Source: Winogradskyella sp.
Lineage (GTDB): Bacteria; Bacteroidota; Bacteroidia; Flavobacteriales; Flavobacteriaceae
DNA length: 7,623 nt
NCBI GenBank assembly: GCA_030149115.1
Contig: JASBSE010000481.1
Coordinates: 1 to 7,623, forward strand
Direction of reading: 5' to 3'
This document shows, piece by piece, positions 1 through 5,860 of this stretch. The position numbers and the translations under genes are program-made. Under the pieces are notes generated by a model. It saw only the letters and a program-made list of their open reading frames with translations. It was not told the origin of the DNA and did not search any database. Every line of letters begins with the position of its first letter. The first letter of the stretch is position 1.

Positions 1-28
1 TCATAGCCGAGACCGTTGTGCGTCATTT
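1..28 (+). repeat. attC-like boundary 0, right arm only
   Basis: Right half of a boundary cut by the window edge: arm ATAGCC at 3-8, gap GAGACC at 9-14, GTT at 15-17. The start of cassette 1, GTTGTGCGT (15-23), is complementary to the end of the same cassette at 754-762. Positions 1-23 are identical to 6781-6803 in boundary 8, so the missing left arm was probably of the GGCTAT type. Confidence 0.75.
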
Positions 29-68
29 AAGAAAAATCGCACTAAAATCGAACAATTAGGAAAAAACA

Positions 69-773
69 ATGAAAAAAACACAAGAAATAGCTGAATGGAT
101 TGAAAGCAATTCGACTGAAATTATTGAAAATATTGACCAAGAAAGTGTTGATGTTTATAATTTCCTGAAAACCGAATTTAAGAAATCAAATGTTAATGAA
201 AATTACTTATTTCAATTTATTTTTAGAAGTTTTTACCGAATTGACAACGCTGGACTTACACCTGAATTTAAAAAAGAGTATTTTAAGATATTAGAACAAA
301 ATCGCAACGAGAAACAATTTGACTTTGAAAAAGTATTACGCAAACTTTACTCGTTTCCGAACAGAAAAGGACAAAACACATTGCAGTTTTCGTTTGCGAC
401 AAAGATGTTTAATACAATAAATGACTCGATGTCAATTTATGACAGCGAAGTTGCGAGAATGTTCTCTCTATCAAGACCATTTCAGTCGGAATTTGAAATT
501 AAATTGGACAAGTATTTAGACCAACTTGACATAATTCAAACTGGTTATCAACAAATCATTGAGCAAAATCTTTTACCAGAAACAATTGGACTTTTTGACC
601 AAACATTTAAAGACAATAAGTTGTCCGAAATGAAAAAATTGGATTTTATATTTTGGTCTGCTGGAAAAATAAAAACGAGATTAACGAAAAAAGGAGATGA
701 CGGATTTCACACGATTGAGGAATTGGACGAAATTGACCGAAAAATAAAAACGAACGCACAACACCGGCTATAG
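69..773 (+). CDS. Uncharacterised helical protein (cassette 1)
   Basis: A 234-residue soluble protein, rich in Lys, Glu, Phe and Ile, with no signal peptide or membrane segment. It is not assigned to a family. Two segments stand out: 108-129 (SFATKMFNTI, then SIYDSEVA) and 190-200 (KLDFIFWSAGK). The combination of a F-x-K-x-x-x-x-I stretch, an (I/V)YDSxVA stretch and a later LDxxxWxxGK resembles a pattern I recall from uncharacterised bacterial proteins, sometimes near defence genes; this is recollection only. The ATG at 69 follows an A-rich leader with TAGGA about 9 nt upstream. The stop is unusual: the last residues (NAQHRL) and the TAG at 771-773 lie inside the boundary element, so the cassette's 3' recombination arm is coding. 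The gene is alone in its cassette. Confidence 0.85.
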   Translation: MKKTQEIAEWIESNSTEIIENIDQESVDVYNFLKTEFKKSNVNENYLFQFIFRSFYRIDNAGLTPEFKKEYFKILEQNRNEKQFDFEKVLRKLYSFPNRKGQNTLQFSFATKMFNTINDSMSIYDSEVARMFSLSRPFQSEFEIKLDKYLDQLDIIQTGYQQIIEQNLLPETIGLFDQTFKDNKLSEMKKLDFIFWSAGKIKTRLTKKGDDGFHTIEELDEIDRKIKTNAQHRL

Positions 774-895
774 TTCATTGCTTCTGACTTTCCTCTCGGA
801 AAGTCCTCGCAAATTTGCTATCTTTCGGTTACGGCGGAAAATCCTCGCGGATTTTCACGCAACGAAACCATAGCCAAAACCGTTGTACCACATAT
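754..895 (+). repeat. attC-like boundary 1 (end of cassette 1 / start of cassette 2)
   Basis: Left: ACGCACAAC (754-762), gap ACC, arm 766-781 starting GGCTAT. Right: arm 859-875 ending ATAGCC, gap AAAACC (876-881), GTT at 882-884. The arms pair over 14 Watson-Crick positions with two A.C mismatches and one extra base on the right; the mismatches become wobbles on the bottom strand. The centre holds two hairpins: GACTTTCC/GGAAAGTC (786-793, 798-805) and GAAAATCC/GGATTTTC (837-844, 849-856). The left arm contains the stop of gene 1. The right end runs into the ATG of gene 2. Confidence 0.85.
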
Positions 896-1583
896 GAGAA
901 AACGCAATCTGACATACATAATTGGAGTTTTTATTCTACTTCTGACATTTGACTTAAATGCTCAAACGTCTGAAATGGAGACTAACGAAAACCGAATTGA
1001 CAGAGATTTTGTTTCAGATTCTGAATTTAAGGCAAAGATTGGTGGAGAAAGCAAAACCGAAAATGAAATCAATTTGATTTTAGAAAAAAATAACGATAGC
1101 TTGTATTCTATTTATGTTTTTAACAAAACAACTGACTCTTTAAAAATTTCAAGTCAAGACTGGCACTTATTTTTAATCCAAGAAGCGAAAAACCAAAGTG
1201 GAGAATGGAAACCAATTGAATATTGGAAATACTCTTGGTGTGGAAATAGCTACCTATCTGACAAACTCGAACCAAACGGAATTTTGAAAACGGAATCCAA
1301 AGTTTATAATGGGAATTTTGAAACTCAAATAAGATTTAAACTTCTAAATGACGATAAAGTATATTATTCAAATACTATGTCTGGATTTGTGAATTTATCT
1401 CAATTTGATATTCCAAATGATATAACTGAATATCGAACTTATAAACGAATAGAAACTCGTGGAAGTTCGGAACTTTTGAAAAAGATAATATTTCTCGAAC
1501 CAAACGGAATGAAGGAATTTATGGAAAAAGAAGAAGCCTATCTGGAAAAAATGGCTGAATTAAGGAAGAAAAATAAGAACTAA
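894..1583 (+). CDS. Secreted hypothetical protein (cassette 2)
   Basis: A 229-residue protein with a clear Sec signal peptide: basic MRKR, a hydrophobic core at about 7-19, and likely cleavage near LNAQ (21-24). There is no lipobox cysteine, so the product is probably periplasmic or exported. The mature part looks beta-rich, with GEWKPIEYW (103-111), CGNSY (116-120), a LEPNG turn (125-129), IRFKL (146-150) and YYSN (157-160). I recall similar patterns in secreted Bacteroidota hypothetical proteins but cannot name a domain. The C-terminus (about 205-229) is a charged helix. The ATG lies only 12 nt from the cassette's GTT and overlaps the co-varying end sequence, leaving almost no leader and no room for a ribosome-binding site inside the cassette. 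The start is supported because it gives the intact signal peptide. Confidence 0.85.
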   Translation: MRKRNLTYIIGVFILLLTFDLNAQTSEMETNENRIDRDFVSDSEFKAKIGGESKTENEINLILEKNNDSLYSIYVFNKTTDSLKISSQDWHLFLIQEAKNQSGEWKPIEYWKYSWCGNSYLSDKLEPNGILKTESKVYNGNFETQIRFKLLNDDKVYYSNTMSGFVNLSQFDIPNDITEYRTYKRIETRGSSELLKKIIFLEPNGMKEFMEKEEAYLEKMAELRKKNKN

Positions 1584-1587
1584 AAAA

Positions 1588-1735
1588 ATACGTGGTACAA
1601 CAACGTGTATAATTAATTGCTTTGGCAAGTGCTTATTTGGAAAATTCCTTCGGAATTTTCTCGCGTTCGTTTTTGTTTACTAAATTAGTTGCTTAAACAC
1701 GCAACTAACCATACACAAAACCGTTAGCTTTAATG
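1588..1735 (+). repeat. attC-like boundary 2 (cassette 2 / cassette 3)
   Basis: Left: GTGGTACAAC (1592-1601), complementary to the start of cassette 2 (882-891); gap AAC; arm 1605-1620 starting GTGTAT. Right: arm 1701-1716 ending ATACAC, gap AAAACC (1717-1722), GTT at 1723. The arms give 13 Watson-Crick pairs plus three A.C mismatches, all wobbles on the bottom strand. The centre has a perfect 9-bp hairpin (1640-1648 with 1652-1660, loop TTC). A second 8-bp hairpin, TTAGTTGC/GCAACTAA (1685-1692, 1701-1708), competes with the long-range stem. Confidence 0.87.
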
Positions 1736-2149
1736 CTGGAGCAAGTTTGCGGTTTGAAAAAAGCCTGGTTTATTTTTCGATTTTTTTTTAGAACTTTAAG
1801 TAAGATAAATCAGAAAAACAGTGTGTCGAATTTCAAAGATTTACGGAATTATCACTCAAATGTGGAATGAAATACAACTGCGGAATTGCTCACTCAAACT
1901 CTAAATTGAATTGCGTCTGACTTTTTAGCTCGTTTGCGGAATCGAAAACTGAATTGGAAACTGAATTGGAAACTCGGAATCTTACGCAATCGGAATTTAG
2001 CGAGTTGCGGAATTGCTTACTCTAATCTGAATTTAAATATTGCGGAATTTGAGCAAGTTTACGGAATCGAAAACTGCGGAATTTACTCTAACTTTGAAAA
2101 CAAAAATCAGCACAAAAACATAAATCGGAATGAATTATTAAGCAGATAA
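1733..2149 (+). pseudogene. Repeat-rich cassette 3 content, non-coding or decayed
   Basis: No convincing gene fills this cassette. One frame holds a 45-codon ATG ORF (1733-1870, ending TGA), another TGA at 1907-1909, then a TTG-initiated 71-codon ORF (1934-2149). Read through, the peptide has degenerate repeats: LRN-x-x-L, CGIAYSNLNLN and CGIYSN. A related CGIAHSNSKLN is read in a different frame from 1879. The DNA repeats behind this include TGCGGAATTGCT (1879-1890, 2006-2017), TTTRCGGAATCGAAAACTG (1934-1952, 2058-2076) and GAGCAAGTTTRCGG (1739-1752, 2051-2064). This fits either a frameshifted repeat-protein gene or a non-coding cassette made of short repeats. The short ORFs are weak because the composition is repetitive and the second start is TTG. 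Confidence 0.4.
1949..1972 (+). repeat. 12-bp tandem duplication
   Basis: CTGAATTGGAAA occurs twice head to tail (1949-1960, 1961-1972), followed by a further CT. It encodes KLNW-KLNW in the local frame. The exact tandem copy suggests recent slippage in this already repetitive cassette. Confidence 0.9.
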
Positions 2150-2155
2150 AAAAGC

Positions 2156-2303
2156 ACTAAAAGCTAACAACGTGTATAATTAATTGCTTTTTTTAGATTA
2201 CGTGCGAAAATTCCGCTGGAATTTTCTCGGGTTCGGTCAATTTTTGCTAAATTAGTTGCCAAACCGCGCAACTAACCATACACAAAACCGTTGTGTGTCA
2301 TTT
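2156..2303 (+). repeat. attC-like boundary 3 (cassette 3 / cassette 4)
   Basis: Left: AAAGCTAAC (2160-2168), complementary to the start of cassette 3 (1723-1731); gap AAC; arm 2172-2187 starting GTGTAT. Right: arm 2268-2283 ending ATACAC, gap AAAACC, GTT at 2290. The arms are identical to those of boundary 2 (13 pairs plus three A.C), but the centre has diverged. The 9-bp central hairpin is kept (2206-2214 with 2218-2226) with loop GCT instead of TTC. The competing hairpin TTAGTTGC/GCAACTAA (2252-2259, 2268-2275) is also present. The gene-less cassette 3 thus still has an intact boundary. Confidence 0.87.
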
Positions 2304-2320
2304 AAAACCGATAAAGGAAG

Positions 2321-2749
2321 ATGAATAACGAAAGATATAATTTCGGAAAAACATATAAAGGAAAAACAACACCAAACGGCATTCCTTACATGAAAATCAA
2401 TATCATTGGAGTTAATTTACCTAAAGACCATATTTACTACAATGGAATCGAGGCTATATTAGACACTGGAGCTGTAAAAACACATATAACACCACAATTT
2501 GCGAAAGAATTAAATTTAAAAGCAACGGATATAGATTATGGATTGTACCCATTAAAAGAAGGTATTTCCGAAACAAGTGTTTTTAATATAGATTTTATTA
2601 TCAAAGGAATAGATGTATATTTTAGCGAGGAATTTAAAGAGATGCCTTACGGATTTCAATTTCCATTAGTTTTCGGAACTGAATTTATGATGAAATGCAA
2701 AAAACTATCTATTGATTTTCAGAAAGAGGAATACGTTTTAGAATTGTAG
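2321..2749 (+). CDS. Retropepsin-like aspartic protease (cassette 4)
   Basis: A 142-residue single-domain protein of the clan AA (retropepsin-like) aspartyl protease type. The catalytic motif is seen as AILDTGAVKTHI (45-56), with the hydrophobic-hydrophobic-D-T-G-A signature and Asp48 as the predicted catalytic residue. A second hallmark is the C-terminal LVFGTEFM (116-123) followed by beta strands (KLSIDF). Length matches the single-domain family, which is active as a homodimer with one Asp from each subunit. There is no signal peptide or membrane anchor, so it is predicted cytoplasmic. The start is supported by AAAGGAAG directly before the ATG, the best ribosome-binding sequence in the window. 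It is alone in its cassette; the substrate is unknown. Confidence 0.85.
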   Translation: MNNERYNFGKTYKGKTTPNGIPYMKINIIGVNLPKDHIYYNGIEAILDTGAVKTHITPQFAKELNLKATDIDYGLYPLKEGISETSVFNIDFIIKGIDVYFSEEFKEMPYGFQFPLVFGTEFMMKCKKLSIDFQKEEYVLEL

Positions 2750-2761
2750 AATTATATTCCA

Positions 2762-2800
2762 AAACACAAATAGGCAAAGTCCATTCTATTTTTTGTGTTT
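2762..2800 (+). terminator. Possible weak hairpin after protease gene
   Basis: AAACACAAATAG (2762-2773) is nearly complementary to CTATTTTTTGTGTTT (2786-2800), with 2-3 extra T on the right. It lies 12 nt after the stop and is distinct from the boundary element. It could be a weak terminator or an mRNA-stabilising hairpin. It is AT-rich and lacks a clean following T-run, so the call is tentative. Confidence 0.3.
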
Positions 2801-2848
2801 CAGAAAGTTTATTTGTCTTGGATGAATTATTATCTTTAACCGACATAA

Positions 2849-2991
2849 AAACGCCACACAACACCGTGTATAATCAATAAGGGCTTTGTTGCTTAATTTA
2901 AAGTTAATGTTTATATCAATCTATGTTCATATACGAAAAGCTATACACTCTTGCCCTTACTAATCATACACAAACACGTTGTAGCCAATGT
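2849..2991 (+). repeat. attC-like boundary 4 (cassette 4 / cassette 5)
   Basis: Left: CACACAAC (2855-2862), complementary to GTTGTGTG at 2290-2297; gap ACC; arm 2866-2884 starting GTGTAT and ending AAGGGC. Right: arm 2953-2971 ending ATACAC, gap AAACAC (2972-2977, the only one not ending CC), GTT at 2978. The arms give 16 Watson-Crick pairs plus three mismatches (two A.C, one C.A), all wobbles on the bottom strand. The AAGGG/CCCTTACTA part is shared with boundary 7. The centre is AT-rich and lacks the GC hairpin of boundaries 1-3. Confidence 0.82.
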
Positions 2992-3008
2992 GAAAAACAG
3001 AACGTGAA

Positions 3009-3896
3009 TTGAGAATTGATTTTGAAAATGACTTAAAAACAGAACTTAAAAAGGTATCGAGTGAAATGGGTATTAAAATATCATTTAAGAATGATTTACA
3101 CCAAATTCTACTTGATTACCTAACAATTAGATTAAAGATTATTGACATTAAAGTTCGAGAAATAAAATTCAATCCTAACTTTTTTATTCAACTTTTTAAT
3201 CATCCTAAAGAAAAGGAAATTCAAAAAATTTGTCAGTTAGCAAGTATCGGAGGAAATTTAAATATTTTCCAAAGTAAAAGACTATTACAATCAAGATTTC
3301 ACGACCATTTGAGTAGCGAATGGAATATTTATCACTTTCATTTATCACTTAAAATTGAAAAATCAGGTTTTGTTAAACAAGGGAATCAATTATTGTTTGC
3401 TTACATAGATGAAAATCAAGTGATTTTTCTCGGAACAGACACACATAAAGACGGAATATTTGGAGACACAAAATGGATTGAAATTTTACACGACCATTTT
3501 CCAAAAGCTATCGAAAAATATAAGAATGATTCAATCCTTGATATTCATCCAAAACTAAATGCAAAAGAAAGACAAATGCTATGGAATAAAGGAATATCTA
3601 TGGGATTTACAAAAATAAGAGATACTATTTATAGCAATCCAGGTATTGGAAGAATGACAAGCGGACATAGTATGGACGTTTCAAGAACGACAATGGAAAT
3701 AATGAGGTGGATAAGAAAATTGAAACTACAATTGGAAGAATCATCAAAAGAAATATGTGAATTACTAAATATTCCAGAGAATAAATCTGAATTTGGGATT
3801 CGTATTTTAGAAAAAATGGAACTCTATGAAAAAACGAGCGGAATTAAAATTTTAGAGTTTCCCCAAATATTAGTGGAAAAAGAAAATATTAAATGA
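3009..3896 (+). CDS. Uncharacterised His-rich protein (cassette 5)
   Basis: A 295-residue soluble protein without signal peptide or membrane segments. The middle contains histidine and aromatic motifs: SRFHDHL (95-101), WNIYHFHLS (105-113), LLFAYI (128-133), D144/H146, and WIEILHDHFP (156-165). I recall similar blocks in uncharacterised bacterial proteins but know no function; the His/Asp clustering could suggest a metal or catalytic site. The C-terminal third is helical. The start is uncertain: the only initiator at the N-terminus is TTG (3009), with no clear ribosome-binding site. Just upstream in the same frame, ATG (2988) is followed at once by TGA (2991), then by open codons reading KTEREL into the ORF. 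A nonsense change at codon 2 of an originally longer gene is possible. The next internal ATG is codon 20. Confidence 0.75.
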   Translation: MRIDFENDLKTELKKVSSEMGIKISFKNDLHQILLDYLTIRLKIIDIKVREIKFNPNFFIQLFNHPKEKEIQKICQLASIGGNLNIFQSKRLLQSRFHDHLSSEWNIYHFHLSLKIEKSGFVKQGNQLLFAYIDENQVIFLGTDTHKDGIFGDTKWIEILHDHFPKAIEKYKNDSILDIHPKLNAKERQMLWNKGISMGFTKIRDTIYSNPGIGRMTSGHSMDVSRTTMEIMRWIRKLKLQLEESSKEICELLNIPENKSEFGIRILEKMELYEKTSGIKILEFPQILVEKENIK

Positions 3897-3899
3897 AAA

Positions 3900-4047
3900 A
3901 ACACTGGCTACAACAATGTATAACCGCAATTACGGCGGATTCGACTACGTCCGAATCCACTCGGAATTGCTAACGTCAGTGCTTAACCAAAAAACATTAT
4001 CTTTAATCCCGTAACTGACGGTTATACGAGACCGTTACCTGCAAGCT
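3900..4047 (+). repeat. attC-like boundary 5 (cassette 5 / cassette 6)
   Basis: Left: TGGCTACAAC (3905-3914), complementary to GTTGTAGCCA at 2978-2987; gap AAT; arm 3918-3935 starting GTATAACCG. Right: arm 4009-4027 ending CGGTTATAC, gap GAGACC (4028-4033), GTT at 4034. The arms give 17 Watson-Crick pairs, one A.C mismatch and one extra A (4018), like the extrahelical bases of attC sites. The centre carries the hairpin GGATTCG/CGAATCC (3937-3943, 3952-3958). The 119 nt at 3915-4033 are about 94% identical to boundary 9. Confidence 0.88.
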
Positions 4048-4056
4048 AAAAAAAAT

Positions 4057-4926
4057 ATGATAAAGGAATTAATAAAAAATCTGACATACGACGAAATTAG
4101 TCTTAATCAAGCATTGACAAGAGCTAAACTAATCGCTTATGAAATAAATAATGAGGATTTTAAAAACTGGATAAGCAAAGAACTCAACGGATATGATAAA
4201 GACGACAAGCTTCCAGACTACCGAATAATTCCTTGTGATATTTTTGCTGTTTTAGAAGCCTACGGCAATCGCAAAACCACACCATTAGATTTGACCGAAA
4301 TAGATAAAGATTTAAATGGCCAACTTTACAATATGAAAGCCCAACAAAGTATTTCGACGTTAGAAGATGGACTTAAAGATACTGATGAGCCTTATGGTTA
4401 TGAGGACTTGCCTATCCAAGTAGTGCAATTAGTTAGAGAGATGTGCAATAACAAATTTATCGTTGCGGTAAAAAGAAGAATTCAACTCAGTCAAGCTTCT
4501 CATATTATAAACCTGACTAAACAAAAGCTTTTGGACACTTTACTTGAATTAAATTCAGCATTTCCAGACTTACAAGACAATTACAATAAGACCAAAGAGA
4601 ATGACGAGAAAGCTTCCACCATAATTAATAATCATATATATGGTGACAACGCAAATTCCAATATTGGACTTGGTGAAAATTTGACTCAAAGTATTAGCAG
4701 TAATTACTCAAAAAAAGTTGAGCAAATTTTATCTGACCTTCAAAAAATTGGAGTACCAAAAGAGGATATTGCGGAAGTTAAAGAAATTGTAGAAAAAGAA
4801 ACGGACAAAATAAATTTAGGAAAAAAATTAATGAGCTGGGTTGGAAAGATGTCTAGTAAAGCTATTGAGAAAGGAATTGAATTACAAGTTCCTGTTTTGA
4901 TGGAAAAAATACAGGAATTAATGTAA
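4057..4926 (+). CDS. AbiTii-domain protein, putative abortive-infection/defence factor (cassette 6)
   Basis: A 289-residue soluble protein whose N-terminal ~160 residues look like the AbiTii domain, named after the lactococcal abortive-infection protein AbiT. Recognisable blocks are the first helices with ALTRAKLIA (19-27), DFKNWISKELNGY (34-46) and LPDYR (52-56). A variable linker (about 170-190) leads to NNHIYGDN (191-198), a GVPKEDI helix-capping segment (232-238) and a C-terminal GKKLMSWVGKM (255-265) followed by helices; I recall this tail layout in AbiTii proteins. By family the role is suspected anti-phage defence, but the biochemical activity is not established to my knowledge. The ATG at 4057 follows a pure-A leader with no Shine-Dalgarno sequence. 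It is alone in its cassette. Confidence 0.8.
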   Translation: MIKELIKNLTYDEISLNQALTRAKLIAYEINNEDFKNWISKELNGYDKDDKLPDYRIIPCDIFAVLEAYGNRKTTPLDLTEIDKDLNGQLYNMKAQQSISTLEDGLKDTDEPYGYEDLPIQVVQLVREMCNNKFIVAVKRRIQLSQASHIINLTKQKLLDTLLELNSAFPDLQDNYNKTKENDEKASTIINNHIYGDNANSNIGLGENLTQSISSNYSKKVEQILSDLQKIGVPKEDIAEVKEIVEKETDKINLGKKLMSWVGKMSSKAIEKGIELQVPVLMEKIQELM

Positions 4927-4928
4927 AA

Positions 4929-5073
4929 AAGCCAGCAGGTAACAACGTGTATAATTCATTGCTTCTGATTTTCCTTTCGGAAAATCCTCGCGCTGAATTA
5001 TCGTCGTTTATTATTTACTAACTTAGTTCCAAACCCACGCAACAAATCATACACACACCGTTACCAGCAAGCA
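4929..5073 (+). repeat. attC-like boundary 6 (cassette 6 / cassette 7)
   Basis: Left: GCAGGTAAC (4935-4943), complementary to GTTACCTGC at 4034-4042; gap AAC; arm 4947-4962 starting GTGTAT. Right: arm 5039-5054 ending ATACAC, 5-nt gap ACACC, GTT at 5060. The arms give 13 pairs plus two A.C and one C.A mismatch, all bottom-strand wobbles. The central hairpin is GATTTTCC/GGAAAATC (4967-4974, 4979-4986). The 14 nt ending cassette 6, from 4930, recur at the end of cassette 7 (5638-5651). Confidence 0.86.
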
Positions 5074-5099
5074 AAAAACAAAGATTAAAACCGAAAGAA

Positions 5100-5537
5100 A
5101 TGATAGAAAATAACATAGAATTTATTAAACAAGTAATTGAAAAAAATATTCCAATTCATAATTTTTTAGGACTAAAATTGTTAGTCATAGAAAAAGGATT
5201 TGTAAGAGTAAGTGTCCCTTTTAGAGATGAAGTTGTTGGAGACATTAGAAAAAATAGATGGCACGGAGGAATTATTGCAACAATAATGGATTCAGTTGGT
5301 GGAATTGCTGGCGGAACTCATTTCAAATCTTTTGACGATAAATTAGCAACAATTGATTTAAGAATAGATTATCTAAAAGGAGCAGAAGCATCATCTATAA
5401 TTGTAGAAGGTAAAATTGTTAGATTGGGAAATAGAATACTTGTTACGAAAATGAAAGCCTTCCAAAATGATGAATTAATCGCTGAAGGAAAAGGTGTCTA
5501 TAATTTTATACGTATTGATAATTCAACTAAGAAGTAA
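5100..5537 (+). CDS. PaaI-like hotdog-fold thioesterase (cassette 7)
   Basis: A 145-residue single hotdog domain of the 4HBT/PaaI acyl-CoA thioesterase type. Features seen in order: HNFLGLKL (20-27), where the N-terminal helix leads into the first strand; WHGGIIATIMDSVGG (54-68), the family signature with HGG and the central helix, Asp64 being the likely catalytic acidic residue; ATIDLRIDYLKG (83-94), the typical T-x-(D)-x-R-x-x-Y(L) strand; and IVRLGNRI (106-113), typical of the penultimate strand. Length fits a complete family member. Such enzymes hydrolyse acyl-CoA thioesters as dimers or tetramers; the substrate cannot be read from sequence. The ATG at 5100 follows an A-rich leader (CCGAAAGAA). 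Confidence 0.88.
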   Translation: MIENNIEFIKQVIEKNIPIHNFLGLKLLVIEKGFVRVSVPFRDEVVGDIRKNRWHGGIIATIMDSVGGIAGGTHFKSFDDKLATIDLRIDYLKGAEASSIIVEGKIVRLGNRILVTKMKAFQNDELIAEGKGVYNFIRIDNSTKK

Positions 5538-5543
5538 TAAGTA

Positions 5544-5587
5544 ACTCGAAATTAGATAGAAATTAGGATAATAGGATTTATTCGAGT
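5544..5587 (+). other. Short inverted repeat in the tail of cassette 7
   Basis: ACTCGAA (5544-5550) and TTCGAGT (5581-5587) are perfect complements 30 nt apart, 7 nt after the thioesterase stop. They could be a weak hairpin in the transcript. The rest of the ~100 nt between stop and boundary is featureless AT-rich sequence, the longest non-boundary tail of the cassettes here besides that of cassette 4. Confidence 0.35.
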
Positions 5588-5637
5588 GCCAAAATAAATG
5601 ACTGAATTAAAAGTTAAAAAAATTATGGGTATAATAA

Positions 5638-5841
5638 AGCCAGCAGGTAACACGGTATAAAAATAATAAGGGTTAAGTGCCAAACCCAAAGTCGGTGCAT
5701 ATTAACAAAGTCCGCCAAATTTACAATTTGACGGTTTAAAGAAAATTAAAGAAAAAATTGTAAATTTGGCTAAGTGCTAAACTTGAAAGTAAGTGCGTTT
5801 TAATCCCTTACTATTCTTATACTAGCCGTTGTGGTTAATGT
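5638..5841 (+). repeat. attC-like boundary 7 (cassette 7 / cassette 8)
   Basis: Left: GCAGGTAAC (5643-5651); gap ACG; arm 5655-5672 starting GTATAA and ending AAGGG. Right: arm 5805-5822 starting CCCTTACTA and ending TTATAC, gap TAGCC (5823-5827), GTT at 5828. The arms give 16 pairs plus two A.C mismatches. It is the longest boundary, and its centre contains a perfect 15-bp inverted repeat (5714-5728 with 5756-5770). The end of cassette 7 matches its own start (GTTACCAGCAAGC, 5060) at only 10 of 13 positions, the poorest fit in the array. Confidence 0.82.
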
Positions 5842-5860
5842 AAAAAAACCGAGAAACTAA

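Noticed and set aside
1640..1660. Boundary hairpins as rho-independent terminators
   Set aside because: No T-run follows most of them, the hairpin varies freely between boundaries, and the outer stem mismatches favour the bottom strand, not the mRNA. They are better explained as central parts of attC-like sites.
1934..2149. 71-codon TTG ORF as a real gene
   Set aside because: TTG start, no ribosome-binding site and a tandem-repeat composition (KLNWKLNW). The same repeats are read in other frames nearby, so it is described as part of a decayed or non-coding cassette.
2885..2929. Bacteroidota-type promoter in boundary 4 (TTTG at 2885, TATGTTCA at 2922)
   Set aside because: The spacing of about 33 nt between the elements is far too long for the usual ~19-20 nt, and the second element is imperfect.
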